Assembly (NCBI RefSeq): GCF_001613105.1
Contig: NZ_BDBS01000022.1
Span: 164,906 to 228,905, forward strand
DNA from: Nocardia pseudobrasiliensis NBRC 108224
GTDB taxonomy: Bacteria; Actinomycetota; Actinomycetes; Mycobacteriales; Mycobacteriaceae
Direction of reading: 5' to 3'
Length of the DNA stretch: 64,000 bases
Below are positions 50,505-59,162 of this stretch, piece after piece (position 1 is the stretch's first letter; each line of letters begins with the position of its first letter). The notes under the pieces are model-generated. The model did no database searches and had not been told where the DNA came from. It was given only the letters and a program-made list of their open reading frames with translations. The translations under genes were made by a program, and so were the position numbers.

Positions 50505-52754
50505 ATGGCAGACCTGTTCGGCGCACTACTGCAGCGAGCACGCTTGCGGGCGGGTATGACGCAGGAGCAATTGGCCGAGCGCGCGGGGGTCAGCGTGCGC
50601 ACGATCCGCAGATTCGAAACCGATGCGAACACCAATCCCCGCGTGGAGACCGTGCGACTGCTCGCCGACGCGCTGCGGCTGCCACCGGCCGCGCGCGACG
50701 AGCTGCTCGCCTCGGCCGTGGGCGCCACCGAGGGACCGCTGCGGCCGGTGCCGCAGCAATTACCCGCTCTACCACAGGTTTTCGTCGGCCGAACCGACGA
50801 GCTGAACGCGCTGAGCGTGCGCACCGGCGGTGCGACCGTGGTGGTGTCGGCCGTCAGCGGCGGCGGCGGGATCGGCAAGACATGGCTCGCACTGCAGTGG
50901 GCGCACGAACATCTGGCGGAATTCCCCGACGGACAGTTGTTCGTGGACCTGCGCGGCTTCTCGCCGAAGGGCCGGCCCGTACCGTCGACCCACGCGCTGC
51001 GCGGATTCCTCGACGCGCTCGGCGTCGAACCCGCGAAGATCCCCGCCGATCTGGATGCCCAGACCGCGCTGTACCGAACCCTGGTCGCGGACAAGCGAAT
51101 GCTGATCGTGCTGGACAATGCCCGCGACAGCGAGCAGGCCGCCCCGCTGCTGCCCGGTGGATCGGCGTGCACGGCCGTCGTCACCAGCCGGGACCGGCTC
51201 GCCGGACTGGTCACCGCGCACGGCGCGCACCCGATCGTGCTCGATGTGCTCGACGAGACGCAGGCACGGGAACTGATGGCCGCGCGGCTGGGCCACGATC
51301 GACTGGCCGCCGAACCGGACGCGGCCGCGGAATTGCTCGGCTACTGTGCCGGGCTGCCGCTGGCCCTGGCGGTGGTGGCGGCGCGGGCGGCACTGCAGCC
51401 GGATACCTCGTTGGCCCGGTTGGTCGCGGAGTTGCGCGACGCGAGCTCTCGGATCGATGCGCTGGACGCGGGGGAAACGGCCGCGAACGTGCGGGCCGCG
51501 CTGTCCTGGACGCACTCCGCGTTGAGCCCGCGACAGGCCGAGACGTTCGCACTGCTCGGGCTGGCGCCCGGTCCGGAGATCGGCCTGGCCGCGGCCGCGG
51601 TTCTGACGGATCTACCCGAGCCCGAAGTCCGGCGGGCCCTCGCTGAGCTGGAGCGGATTTCCCTTGTCCGCCAGGCGGTTCCCGAGCGCTATCGAATGCA
51701 CGACCTGGTCAAGCTGTTCGCCGCCGACCAGGCGCGCGAGGTGGCGCGCCCGCAGCGACAGGCGGCGTTGCGCCGGCTGGTCGATCACTATCTGCACACC
51801 GCCTACACCGCGGATCGCAAGGTCAACCCGCAGCGCGATCCCGTCCCGCTGCGAGACCCTGTCGACGGCAGCCGACCTCGATCCTGGGACGACGAGCCGT
51901 CGGCCTGGGCCTGGCTCACCACCGAACGGTCGAATCTGGTCGCGGTCCAGCACCTCGCGGCCGATGAGGGGTGGCACGCCCAGGTCGGCCAGCTGGCCTG
52001 GGTGCTGCACACGGTGGTGTGGCGGCTGGGCGGCAGCGGCTACGACCTGGAGGTCTGGCAGGCCGCGCTCACCGCGGCCGAACAGGCGAACGATATGAGC
52101 GCGCAGACCCAGGCCCTGCGCTACCTCGGCCGCGCGCATGCCGTGGCCGACCGGCGCGAGGAGGCCGTGCACTATCTCGAACGCGCCCTCGATGCGGCCG
52201 AAAGCATCGGCGATGTCAGCAGTCAGGCCTACACCCACTTCTACTTCGCGATGGCCTGCGAGGACGAACCGCGAGCGCGCGAGCATTCGGCCCATGCAGT
52301 ACGCCTGGCGAAGACGCTGGACAATCCGATGCTGCTGGCCCACGCCCTCAACGGGCTCGGTTGGGACACAGCGCGAATGGGCGAGTACGAGCAGTCCCGC
52401 CGACATTGCGCGGAGGCCCTGGAGCTGTTCCGCGGTCTGCGCGACAAGCACGGCGAGGCCGCGGCGCTGGACAGTCTGGGCTATATCCACCGCCACGTCG
52501 GCGAGTACGAGCAGGCCGCCGACTGCCATCGCCAGGCCCGCGATCTCTGCCGTGAACTCGGCGACGTCTACAACGAGGCCGACACCCTCGATCATCTGGC
52601 GCAGGCCTGCCAGGCCATCGGCCGCACCCTCGAGGCAGAACAGGCCTGGCAGCAAGCACTCTCGCTGTATCTGGACCAGGACCGCGCCGCCGACGTCGCA
52701 CGGGTCCACGACGCCCTGGGGCAACTCGCCCATACCCTTGACAACAAGAAATGA
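50505..52754 (+). CDS. XRE-NB-ARC-TPR transcriptional regulator (AfsR-like STAND ATPase)
   Basis: 749 residues from ATG 50505, preceded by AAGGA. Order: XRE-type HTH (LQRARLRAGMTQEQLAERAGVSVRTIRRFE), NB-ARC ATPase (P-loop SGGGGIGKTWLAL; LIVLDNARD; VVTSRD), winged-helix linker, then TPRs from about residue 500 to the end. STAND ATPases of this kind are signal-dependent switches; AfsR-type members regulate secondary metabolism in Streptomyces. Here the DNA-binding part is XRE-like rather than SARP-like. The target is unknown. Confidence 0.88.
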   Translation: MADLFGALLQRARLRAGMTQEQLAERAGVSVRTIRRFETDANTNPRVETVRLLADALRLPPAARDELLASAVGATEGPLRPVPQQLPALPQVFVGRTDELNALSVRTGGATVVVSAVSGGGGIGKTWLALQWAHEHLAEFPDGQLFVDLRGFSPKGRPVPSTHALRGFLDALGVEPAKIPADLDAQTALYRTLVADKRMLIVLDNARDSEQAAPLLPGGSACTAVVTSRDRLAGLVTAHGAHPIVLDVLDETQARELMAARLGHDRLAAEPDAAAELLGYCAGLPLALAVVAARAALQPDTSLARLVAELRDASSRIDALDAGETAANVRAALSWTHSALSPRQAETFALLGLAPGPEIGLAAAAVLTDLPEPEVRRALAELERISLVRQAVPERYRMHDLVKLFAADQAREVARPQRQAALRRLVDHYLHTAYTADRKVNPQRDPVPLRDPVDGSRPRSWDDEPSAWAWLTTERSNLVAVQHLAADEGWHAQVGQLAWVLHTVVWRLGGSGYDLEVWQAALTAAEQANDMSAQTQALRYLGRAHAVADRREEAVHYLERALDAAESIGDVSSQAYTHFYFAMACEDEPRAREHSAHAVRLAKTLDNPMLLAHALNGLGWDTARMGEYEQSRRHCAEALELFRGLRDKHGEAAALDSLGYIHRHVGEYEQAADCHRQARDLCRELGDVYNEADTLDHLAQACQAIGRTLEAEQAWQQALSLYLDQDRAADVARVHDALGQLAHTLDNKK

Positions 52755-52773
52755 ACCGGGGTTCACTTCTTGG

Positions 52774-53781
52774 GTGTCGCCCGATTTCGAACACCACTCC
52801 GGAACCCGGCCCGCAGCGTGGCGGGACGATTCCACCGCCGGTGCGGATTCCCTGTTCGCCGACTGTCCGGCGCCCGAGGACCAGACCTCCTACCGCACCC
52901 TGACCTACGAGGTGACCGGGCGCATCGCGCGGATCACCTTCAACCGGCCCGAACAGGGCAATGCCATCACCGCCGATACACCGATCGAGTTGGCCCATGC
53001 CGTCGAGCGGGCCGATATCGATCCGCGCGTGCACGTGATCGTGGTGTCCGGGCGGGGTAAGGGCTTCTGCGGCGGCTACGATCTGTCGATCTTCGCCGAG
53101 GGCGGTTTCGCACCGGCCGATTCGGCCCAGCCGAGGACCGGGACGGTACTCGATTCCGCGGCGCAGGCGCGCAACCACAATCCTTGGGGCACTTGGGATC
53201 CCATGGTCGACTACCAGATGATGAGCCGGTTCAACCGCGGTTTCGCGAGCCTGCTGCACGCCAACAAGCCGACCGTCGCCAAACTGCACGGGTTCGCCGT
53301 CGCGGGCGGCAGCGATATCGCGCTGTTCGCCGATCAGATCATCTGCGCCGACGACACCAAGATCGGCTACCCGCCCACCCGGGTCTGGGGCATCCCCGCG
53401 GCCGGAATGTGGGCCCACCGCCTCGGCGATCAGCGCGCCAAGCGGCTGCTGTTCACCGGTGACTGCCTCGACGGCAAACAGGCCGCCGAATGGGGTCTGG
53501 CCGTGGAATCCTGGCCCGCCGACGAACTCGACGAGCGCACCGAACAACTGCTCGAGCGCATCGCCCGCATGCCGATCAACCAGCTCATCATGGCCAAACT
53601 CGCCCTCAACAGCACCCTGCTGGCCCAGGGCGTGGCCAACTCCGGCATGATCAGCACCGTCTTCGACGGCGTCTCCCGTCACACCCGCGAGGGTTACGCC
53701 TTCCAATTACGCTCCGCGACAGTCGGTTTCCGCGAGGCCGTCCGCGAGCGCGACGAACCCTTCGGCGACTGGAAGCGCTGA
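52774..53781 (+). CDS. Enoyl-CoA hydratase/isomerase (crotonase) family protein
   Basis: 335 residues from GTG 52774. ITFNRPEQGNAIT, VSGRGKGFCGGYDLS (oxyanion loop), and GFAVAGGSDIALFADQIICADDTKIGYP are crotonase motifs. The classical hydratase Glu pair is not evident, so it may be an isomerase or a hydrolase of the superfamily. A roughly 45-residue N-terminal extension precedes the core. It follows the NB-ARC gene by 19 bp and converges on marR. Confidence 0.85.
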   Translation: MSPDFEHHSGTRPAAWRDDSTAGADSLFADCPAPEDQTSYRTLTYEVTGRIARITFNRPEQGNAITADTPIELAHAVERADIDPRVHVIVVSGRGKGFCGGYDLSIFAEGGFAPADSAQPRTGTVLDSAAQARNHNPWGTWDPMVDYQMMSRFNRGFASLLHANKPTVAKLHGFAVAGGSDIALFADQIICADDTKIGYPPTRVWGIPAAGMWAHRLGDQRAKRLLFTGDCLDGKQAAEWGLAVESWPADELDERTEQLLERIARMPINQLIMAKLALNSTLLAQGVANSGMISTVFDGVSRHTREGYAFQLRSATVGFREAVRERDEPFGDWKR

Positions 53782-53784
53782 TCC

Positions 53785-54252
53785 TCAGGCCGCGTCGATC
53801 TCGGCGCTGCGCTCCGCCTCGGTCACGACCTTGTCGGCGAGGGACCGCACGGCCTCGGCCTCGGCGTCGGTGAGCACGTCCATGAACAGCCGACGCACCA
53901 ATTCCACATGGTTGGGCGCGGCCTCCTCGAGGGCGCGCCGACCCCGTTCGGTCAGCCGGACGACGATGCCGCGCGCATCGTCGGCGGCCGGGCTGCGACC
54001 GACCAGGCCGCGAGAATCCATCCGAGCCACATGTTTCGACAGCCGACTTTTGTCCCAGCAGATCTCCGCGGCCAGATCCTTGGCGCGCAGACAGTCGCCG
54101 GGTGCGGCCGACAGGGCCACCAGGATCTCGTAATCCGGCATCGACAGCCCGTCGCGGGCCAGTCCGGCGGCCATGGCCGCGTCCAGCCGCTGTCGCATGC
54201 GGATGAACGCCGACCAGGTCGCCTGTTCATCGTCGCTGAGCCATCGCACCAT
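53785..54252 (-). CDS. MarR family transcriptional regulator
   Basis: 155 residues from ATG 54252. Winged HTH: LRAKDLAAEICWDKSRLSKHVARMDSRGLVGRSPAADDARGIVVRL, residues about 56-101. Divergent from pirin with 60 bp between starts, including an inverted repeat over a -35-like element. It most likely represses pirin and itself, the usual MarR/pirin pairing for redox or phenolic signals. Confidence 0.88.
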   Translation of the reverse strand: MVRWLSDDEQATWSAFIRMRQRLDAAMAAGLARDGLSMPDYEILVALSAAPGDCLRAKDLAAEICWDKSRLSKHVARMDSRGLVGRSPAADDARGIVVRLTERGRRALEEAAPNHVELVRRLFMDVLTDAEAEAVRSLADKVVTEAERSAEIDAA

Positions 54253-54271
54253 GGGAATTATCCTAATCGGA

Positions 54272-54295
54272 GTTTGGTTGACATGGACACCAAAC
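54272..54295. promoter_or_regulatory. Probable MarR operator and pirin promoter
   Basis: Inverted repeat GTTTGGT-N10-ACCAAAC overlapping TTGACA (54278-54283), a perfect -35 for the pirin gene. Binding would block polymerase. A clear -10 was not seen. Confidence 0.55.
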
Positions 54296-54312
54296 GCGAC
54301 CGAGGAGTCCCG

Positions 54313-55290
54313 ATGCCCGCCATCACCGTCGACAACATCCTGGTGCTGCCCCGACTGCCCCGCCCGGACCGGACCGAGCGGCAGCGGCCGGTGGTCGGCG
54401 TCGTCACCGCGACCACCCAGCGCGAGGGCGCGGGCTTCGAGGTGCACCGGCCCTTCCCCAGCCTCGAACTGCGCTCGGCCGATCCGTTCATCCTGCTCGA
54501 TCAGATGGGCCCGGTGGCCTATGAGCCCTATGCGGCCAAGGGCGCGCCGTGGCATCCGCACCGCGGCTTCGAAACCGTCACCTACATGCTCGACGGCACC
54601 ATGGTCCACCACGATTCCAATGGCGGCGGCGGCACGATCAGCGAGGGCGATACGCAATGGATGACCGCCGGGTCCGGCATCCTGCACGATGAGCTGCCCG
54701 CCGAGGAATTGGTGATCTCGGGCGGGCTGTTCCACGGCATCCAGCTGTGGGTGAATCTGCCGCGCGAGAAGAAGATGGCCCCACCGCGTTATCAGGATCT
54801 GCGCTCGTCGGAGCTGACCCTGGTCAGCTCGCACGACGGCGGCGCGCTGGTGCGCATCATCGCGGGCGAACTGGGCGGTTTCACCGGACCGGGCTCGACC
54901 TATACGCCCATCGCCTACGCGCACGCCTCGATCAGCCCGGGCGGGCGGCTGGAAATGCCGTGGCCGCAGGGCTTCTCGGCGATGGTGTACGTACTGTCCG
55001 GCAGCGGGACCGTCGGTGCGGAGGGCAGGCCCGTACACGCGGGACAGCTCGCGGTATTCGGGCACGGCGAGGCGATCACCGTGACCGCGGACGAACATCA
55101 GGACACGCCCACCGGTGAATTCGAAGTTCTGCTGTTGGGCGGCCGGCCGATTCGCGAACCGGTCGTGCAGTACGGCCCGTTCGTCATGAACTCCCGACAC
55201 GAAATCATCGAGGCCATCGAGGATTTCGAAGCCGGACGAATGGGGCGCGTTCCGGCCGAGCATCTCACTGGGAAACGCCTGGGAGAATAA
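54313..55290 (+). CDS. Pirin family protein
   Basis: 325 residues from ATG 54313, with GAGGAG six to seven bases upstream (ATG 54283 is in frame but lies in the operator). The bicupin Fe site is evident: HPHRGFETVTYML and GSGILHDE supply the histidines and Glu. Bacterial pirins can have quercetin 2,3-dioxygenase activity or act as redox-sensitive coregulators. Divergent MarR control is likely. Confidence 0.9.
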   Translation: MPAITVDNILVLPRLPRPDRTERQRPVVGVVTATTQREGAGFEVHRPFPSLELRSADPFILLDQMGPVAYEPYAAKGAPWHPHRGFETVTYMLDGTMVHHDSNGGGGTISEGDTQWMTAGSGILHDELPAEELVISGGLFHGIQLWVNLPREKKMAPPRYQDLRSSELTLVSSHDGGALVRIIAGELGGFTGPGSTYTPIAYAHASISPGGRLEMPWPQGFSAMVYVLSGSGTVGAEGRPVHAGQLAVFGHGEAITVTADEHQDTPTGEFEVLLLGGRPIREPVVQYGPFVMNSRHEIIEAIEDFEAGRMGRVPAEHLTGKRLGE

Positions 55291-55424
55291 GCGAGGATCG
55301 GCCGTCCGGTTGACAACGGCACCTCCCATCAGAAAGGTAGAGCGCGCGGTTCCCGGCCCGTGTTCACCGCGGGGAGTGTCGGGCGGACCGCAATGCACAT
55401 ATCGCAGCAGACAACGAGGACTAC

Positions 55425-55736
55425 ATGAACGTTCGCAGGCTCATCGTGACCGTGAGCGCGGGATTGATCACCCTCGCCGCCCCGCTCGCTCCCTCGGCCA
55501 TGGCCGACCCCTTCATTCCCACGGGTTCGGCGGGTACCGGATCGTCGGGTGTCGACGATGTCATCGGCGCCACCGGATCGGGTGGCCTGGCCCAGACCGG
55601 TTCGGCGGGCGGCCCGACCTACAAGGACTGCGATGCGGCCCGGGCAGCCGGCGTAGCGCCGCTGTTCAAGGGTCAGGCCGGCTACTCGCCGCACCTCGAC
55701 CCGGACAACACCGGAATGGCCTGCCCCACGGTCTGA
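55425..55736 (+). CDS. Secreted excalibur calcium-binding-domain protein
   Basis: 103 residues. Signal peptide (RRLIVTVSAGLITLAAPLAP, cleavage near ADPF), a Gly/Ser/Thr-rich linker, then the excalibur domain YKDCDAARAAGVAP with LDPDNTGMACP, the DxDxDGxxC-like loop. The conserved acidic residue and two cysteines suggest calcium binding and a disulphide. AACGAGGA precedes the ATG. It ends 14 bp before a strong terminator. Confidence 0.88.
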   Translation: MNVRRLIVTVSAGLITLAAPLAPSAMADPFIPTGSAGTGSSGVDDVIGATGSGGLAQTGSAGGPTYKDCDAARAAGVAPLFKGQAGYSPHLDPDNTGMACPTV

Positions 55737-55749
55737 TTGATCCGAAAAC

Positions 55750-55786
55750 AAAACACCCGGTGTGGCGCGACCACACCGGGTGTTTT
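55750..55786. terminator. Bidirectional rho-independent terminator
   Basis: Perfect 16-bp stem (AAAACACCCGGTGTGG and its complement) with loop CGCGA; the A-tract on one side and T-tract on the other serve both strands. It separates the excalibur gene and the convergent DUF3618 gene. Confidence 0.9.
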
Positions 55787-55799
55787 CGTTCGTCCACAC

Positions 55800-56024
55800 T
55801 CAGCGACGGAAAACCCGGAACAGCACCACTGCCACCACGAGGACGCCCGCACCGATGAGGCTGTACTTCACCTTGGGCTCGTTCACCTTCGCGAGCACCG
55901 CCTGCTTGGTGTTGTCGGCGATCCGCTGCGGATCGGCCCGTACCGCGAGCTCGTCGAGTGTATTCGCGAGCCGGTTGCGTGCGGCCTCGATATCTCGCTC
56001 GATGCGCTCGGTATCCCTCGCCAC
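55800..56024 (-). CDS. DUF3618-like small membrane protein
   Basis: 74 residues from GTG 56024, with AGGAG upstream. N-terminal RDTERIERDIEAARNRLANTLDELA is the DUF3618 signature of actinobacteria; the C-terminus has one membrane segment (LIGAGVLVVAVVLFRVF). Function unknown, perhaps envelope related. Divergent from bcp. Confidence 0.85.
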   Translation of the reverse strand: MARDTERIERDIEAARNRLANTLDELAVRADPQRIADNTKQAVLAKVNEPKVKYSLIGAGVLVVAVVLFRVFRR

Positions 56025-56123
56025 GTTGTCTCCTGTAGTCGATGTGCGTCGCTGAAGCCTCGAGTCTATCGGTCGCCGGGATGTGCCGTCCGATGTCGCA
56101 GCCGTCGATTACCGTGCTACGGC

Positions 56124-56597
56124 ATGACCGAGAATCACCGCTTGAATGTCGGCGATACCGCGCCCGAGTTCACCCTCCCCGATGCCGACGGCAAGGAGGT
56201 GTCGCTCGCCGATTATCGCGGCCGGAAGGTGATCGTCTACTTCTACCCCGCGGCCAGCACCCCGGGCTGCACCAAGGAGGCCTGCGACTTCCGCGACAAT
56301 CTGGCCGAATTGAACGGCTCCGGAATCGAAGTACTCGGCATCTCCCCCGACAAGCCCGCCAAACTGGCGAAATTTCGCGACAACGAGAAGCTGACCTTCC
56401 CGCTGCTGTCCGATCCGGACCGCGAGGTGCTGCAGGCATGGGGCGCTTTCGGCGAAAAGACCATGTACGGCAAGAAGATCACCGGCGTGATCCGCTCCAC
56501 CTTCCTGGTAGACGAGCAGGGCAGGATCGAACTGGCCCAGTACAACGTCCGCGCCACGGGACACGTTGCGAAGCTACGGCGCGACCTGTCGGTATGA
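56124..56597 (+). CDS. bcp: Peroxiredoxin, Bcp/PrxQ type
   Basis: 157 residues. Peroxidatic Cys49 in ASTPGCTKEACDFRD, with the resolving Cys54 five residues later as in atypical 2-Cys Bcp; TxxC and a later Arg complete the site. It reduces hydroperoxides with thioredoxin or mycothiol/mycoredoxin. ATG 56124 is the family start (MTENHRLNVGDTAPEFTL). Its final 56 bp and the terminator behind are duplicated at 57499-57589. Confidence 0.93.
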   Translation: MTENHRLNVGDTAPEFTLPDADGKEVSLADYRGRKVIVYFYPAASTPGCTKEACDFRDNLAELNGSGIEVLGISPDKPAKLAKFRDNEKLTFPLLSDPDREVLQAWGAFGEKTMYGKKITGVIRSTFLVDEQGRIELAQYNVRATGHVAKLRRDLSV

Positions 56598-56603
56598 ACG
56601 AAA

Positions 56604-56631
56604 GATCCCCGGCTGCTTCGCAACCGGGATC
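56604..56631 (+). terminator. Terminator hairpin of bcp
   Basis: Stem GATCCCCGG/CCGGGATC with one bulged C and loop CTGCTTCGCAA-like; begins 6 nt after the stop codon. A related hairpin follows the bcp remnant at 57561-57589 at the same distance. Confidence 0.65.
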
Positions 56632-56735
56632 GAGAATCAGAAGGTCACTGACCTGCCTCTATTCGCAGAACTTCGTCAGGGGCAGGTCGAGCCTTCTTTA
56701 AGGGATCTGACCGTCGGATTATCATGCTCCGGTTG

Positions 56736-57347
56736 TCAGTTCTCCAACTGCTCGAACGATACGGTCAGCCGCACGCCCGGGACGATCTCGACGTCCAGCG
56801 CACCGTAATGCGTATGGGCCTGCCCATAGTTGCGGCCGGACCAGTCGAGCCGGTACTCCTCGATCGCGCGGATTCGACCGTCATCGTCGACGATCACGAC
56901 CAGGTACAGCGGTATGCGCTGATTCGCGTACTCGGCCCGCTTGTCGACACCGTCGCGCTCGTAGGAGTCGCTATTGGCGATTTCGACTATCAGCTTCACA
57001 TGATCGCTCTGTACCTTGGTTCCACGCGGCAGGCATTCGTACACCACTACATCCGGCCTCCGGAACGTGAAGGTCTTACCCGACGACGTCGCGTACGCGT
57101 TCTTTATCGAGTAGCGAACGTCGATCTCGGTGTCCACCTCGATGCATGGCGACTCCGGACGCACCCCTTCAACCGCCGCCGCCAACCGCCGACCGATCCG
57201 ACTGTGTTCCCGGGTCGGTGCTTGAAGGAACACGACATGGCCGTAGACCACCTCGATCGTCCGGCATACATCGTCCGGCAGCGCCTCGTACTGTTCCTCC
57301 GTCAGCAAGAGCATCGAAGGGTCGGTGGCCCAGGCAGGCAGCGTCAT
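56736..57347 (-). CDS. Uma2 family (DUF820) putative endonuclease
   Basis: 203 residues from ATG 57347. PD-(D/E)XK-like features: FRRPDVVVYE, LIVEIANSDSYERDGVDKRAEYA. Uma2 proteins are common in actinobacteria and cyanobacteria and are linked to mobile or multi-copy loci, with unknown function. A GTG at 57416 would lengthen the protein by 23 residues. It is bracketed by two copies of the bcp 3' end, so it appears to have been inserted between them. Confidence 0.85.
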   Translation of the reverse strand: MTLPAWATDPSMLLLTEEQYEALPDDVCRTIEVVYGHVVFLQAPTREHSRIGRRLAAAVEGVRPESPCIEVDTEIDVRYSIKNAYATSSGKTFTFRRPDVVVYECLPRGTKVQSDHVKLIVEIANSDSYERDGVDKRAEYANQRIPLYLVVIVDDDGRIRAIEEYRLDWSGRNYGQAHTHYGALDVEIVPGVRLTVSFEQLEN

Positions 57348-57498
57348 ACGATCAGCGTAATTGCCCGCTGGACACGACGTCGCAATCTCGGCCGTCGAAG
57401 CGTCGCCCTGGGTCACCGTGCTGACACCGTGTGATCACGACCAGGCGCGTGCTCCGACTATTGCTCTCAACGGCATATTGTCAGCAGTGGCTCCCAGG

Positions 57499-57554
57499 AC
57501 AACGTCCGCGCCACGGGACATGTGGCCAAGCTGCGGCGCGACCTGTCGGTGTAA
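57499..57554 (+). pseudogene. Remnant: duplicated 3' end of bcp
   Basis: The 56 bp encode NVRATGHVAKLRRDLSV and a stop, identical in protein sequence to the end of bcp at 56542-56597; 6 of 56 bases differ, all silent. No start codon or upstream bcp sequence is attached. It marks the right boundary of the inserted Uma2 segment. Confidence 0.85.
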
Positions 57555-57560
57555 ATGGCT

Positions 57561-57589
57561 GTCCCCCGGCCGCTTCGCGACCGGGGGAC
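57561..57589. terminator. Hairpin behind the bcp remnant
   Basis: Perfect 9-bp stem GTCCCCCGG/CCGGGGGAC with an 11-nt loop, 6 nt after the remnant's stop. Loop and position match the bcp terminator. Confidence 0.65.
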
Positions 57590-57675
57590 GTACTAGAGGG
57601 TGTAGCGACCGGAGAATGTCTGGACCGACGTCTAGGTCGGAATCATCGGTCATTCCGACCTGCCTTCGGCCGGAA

Positions 57676-58998
57676 TCACGTTCGCGGTGAGATCTGGGCG
57701 ACCCACTGCATCATCAAGCGCCAGTGGTTGTCCCACCATTGACCGAATTCGGGACTGGTCAGATCCGGCGGCGCGGCCTCACCCGGGAACAGCAGGGTGC
57801 CATTCGGAGCGCCGGCCGGGGTGGTCGGTGCGCCCGGGGTCGCGAGTGCCGTTCCGGCCGAACCGGTTTCGGGCAGGGCCGAGGCGGCGGGCGGCTTGGC
57901 GCCCTGCTGATCCTCCGCGGACGGCGGACCGGACTGGGTGTCCTGCCGTAATCCGAGGCGATGGGTGCCGCCCGGACCCCAGGTGATGGTGGCCGGATCG
58001 ACGGTCACCATCGTCGCGGAATCGCTGGGCAGCGGCACGGATTCGGTATCGGAGACCGCGGGCAGGCCCGCCCGCTCGTCGGCGGCCACCGGTTCCGGTC
58101 CGGTCGACAGCGGATCCTCGGCGGTACGGGTGCGATGCGAATCCGCGGCGACCCGGGCGTCGGTGAGCATCGGGGAGTTGTCCGACCGTGTGCGACTGGT
58201 CATCTCGTAGACCCCGCCCGCGACCAGACCGCTCGCCAGCACGCTCGCCGCGGCGAACAGCGCCGCGGTGCTGCGGGTGATCCGCGGCTGGTCGCCGATC
58301 GCGATCACATCGGCGACCTCGGGCAGCGCCACCAGCGCCGCGCCGATGGCCGCTGCCGCCGCGGCGATCCGGCACGGAACGATCGGCACGCCGAATCCGG
58401 CGGCCAGCGCCGCCGCCACGGCGGGCTCCTCGGCCGCGGAACCGATCAGCACCACGGCGTCCGGACGCACCCCGGCCGCGTCGAACTGATCCCACGCCGC
58501 GGTGACCGCGGGGCGCATGGTCTCCGTATTCACCACCGCGCCGGACGAGGCGATGGCCGAGACCACCCGATCGCGGTCGGGTGAGATCAGCGAGAACGCC
58601 TGATAGCCCGGCACCGCCTCACAGATCACCAGATGATCGAATTCGTCCACCCAGCTCATCGCCCCGGCCAGCGCCAGATGCGCCGATTTGGCCGAGACCA
58701 GCGAGGCGTCGTGCCAGGTACCGGCCGCCAATCCGCTCACGATCGCCCGGCGCTCGGCCGCGTCGCGATAGGTGACGGCCGCGCCGACGATCTCGCGATC
58801 CGGTCCGATCTCATCGGCCAGACTCTCCAGCGCCACCTCGACGGCCTGCGCCAATTCGGATTTACCGTCGCCGCGGATCCGAACCGATCGCTGGACCAGC
58901 ACCCGTTCGGGCAGCCGTCCGTCGTCGTCCGACAACGCCACCGCGTGGACGGTGCCGCGTTCGGTGGACACGCCTAGGGTCACCGCAGATCGAGCCAC
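57676..58998 (-). CDS. DUF7159-like membrane protein with an actin-like N-terminal domain
   Basis: 440 residues from GTG 58998. The N-terminal 250 residues (TLGVSTERGTVHAVAL, VLIGSAAEEPAVAAAL) look like a degenerate actin/FGGY-like ATPase fold; one membrane segment lies near ALFAAASVLASGLVAGGVYE; the tail is rich in Pro, Ala and Ser. Similar proteins are known in mycobacteria and nocardiae without assigned function. The region between the gene and 57600 has hairpins but no gene. Confidence 0.6.
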   Translation of the reverse strand: MARSAVTLGVSTERGTVHAVALSDDDGRLPERVLVQRSVRIRGDGKSELAQAVEVALESLADEIGPDREIVGAAVTYRDAAERRAIVSGLAAGTWHDASLVSAKSAHLALAGAMSWVDEFDHLVICEAVPGYQAFSLISPDRDRVVSAIASSGAVVNTETMRPAVTAAWDQFDAAGVRPDAVVLIGSAAEEPAVAAALAAGFGVPIVPCRIAAAAAAIGAALVALPEVADVIAIGDQPRITRSTAALFAAASVLASGLVAGGVYEMTSRTRSDNSPMLTDARVAADSHRTRTAEDPLSTGPEPVAADERAGLPAVSDTESVPLPSDSATMVTVDPATITWGPGGTHRLGLRQDTQSGPPSAEDQQGAKPPAASALPETGSAGTALATPGAPTTPAGAPNGTLLFPGEAAPPDLTSPEFGQWWDNHWRLMMQWVAQISPRT

Positions 58999-59162
58999 AG
59001 ATCACGCCTCCGATGCACTGAGTCGACACGTCTCGAGGTACTCCTCCTCGGTATGTGTTCGTCACCACTTCGCGACCGGATGGGTTATGAGAGCCAACGA
59101 AACACGACACGGACGGCGTAGCCGCGTGTCATCCGCGTGTCGCTACCGCTAGCCTGATAGTT

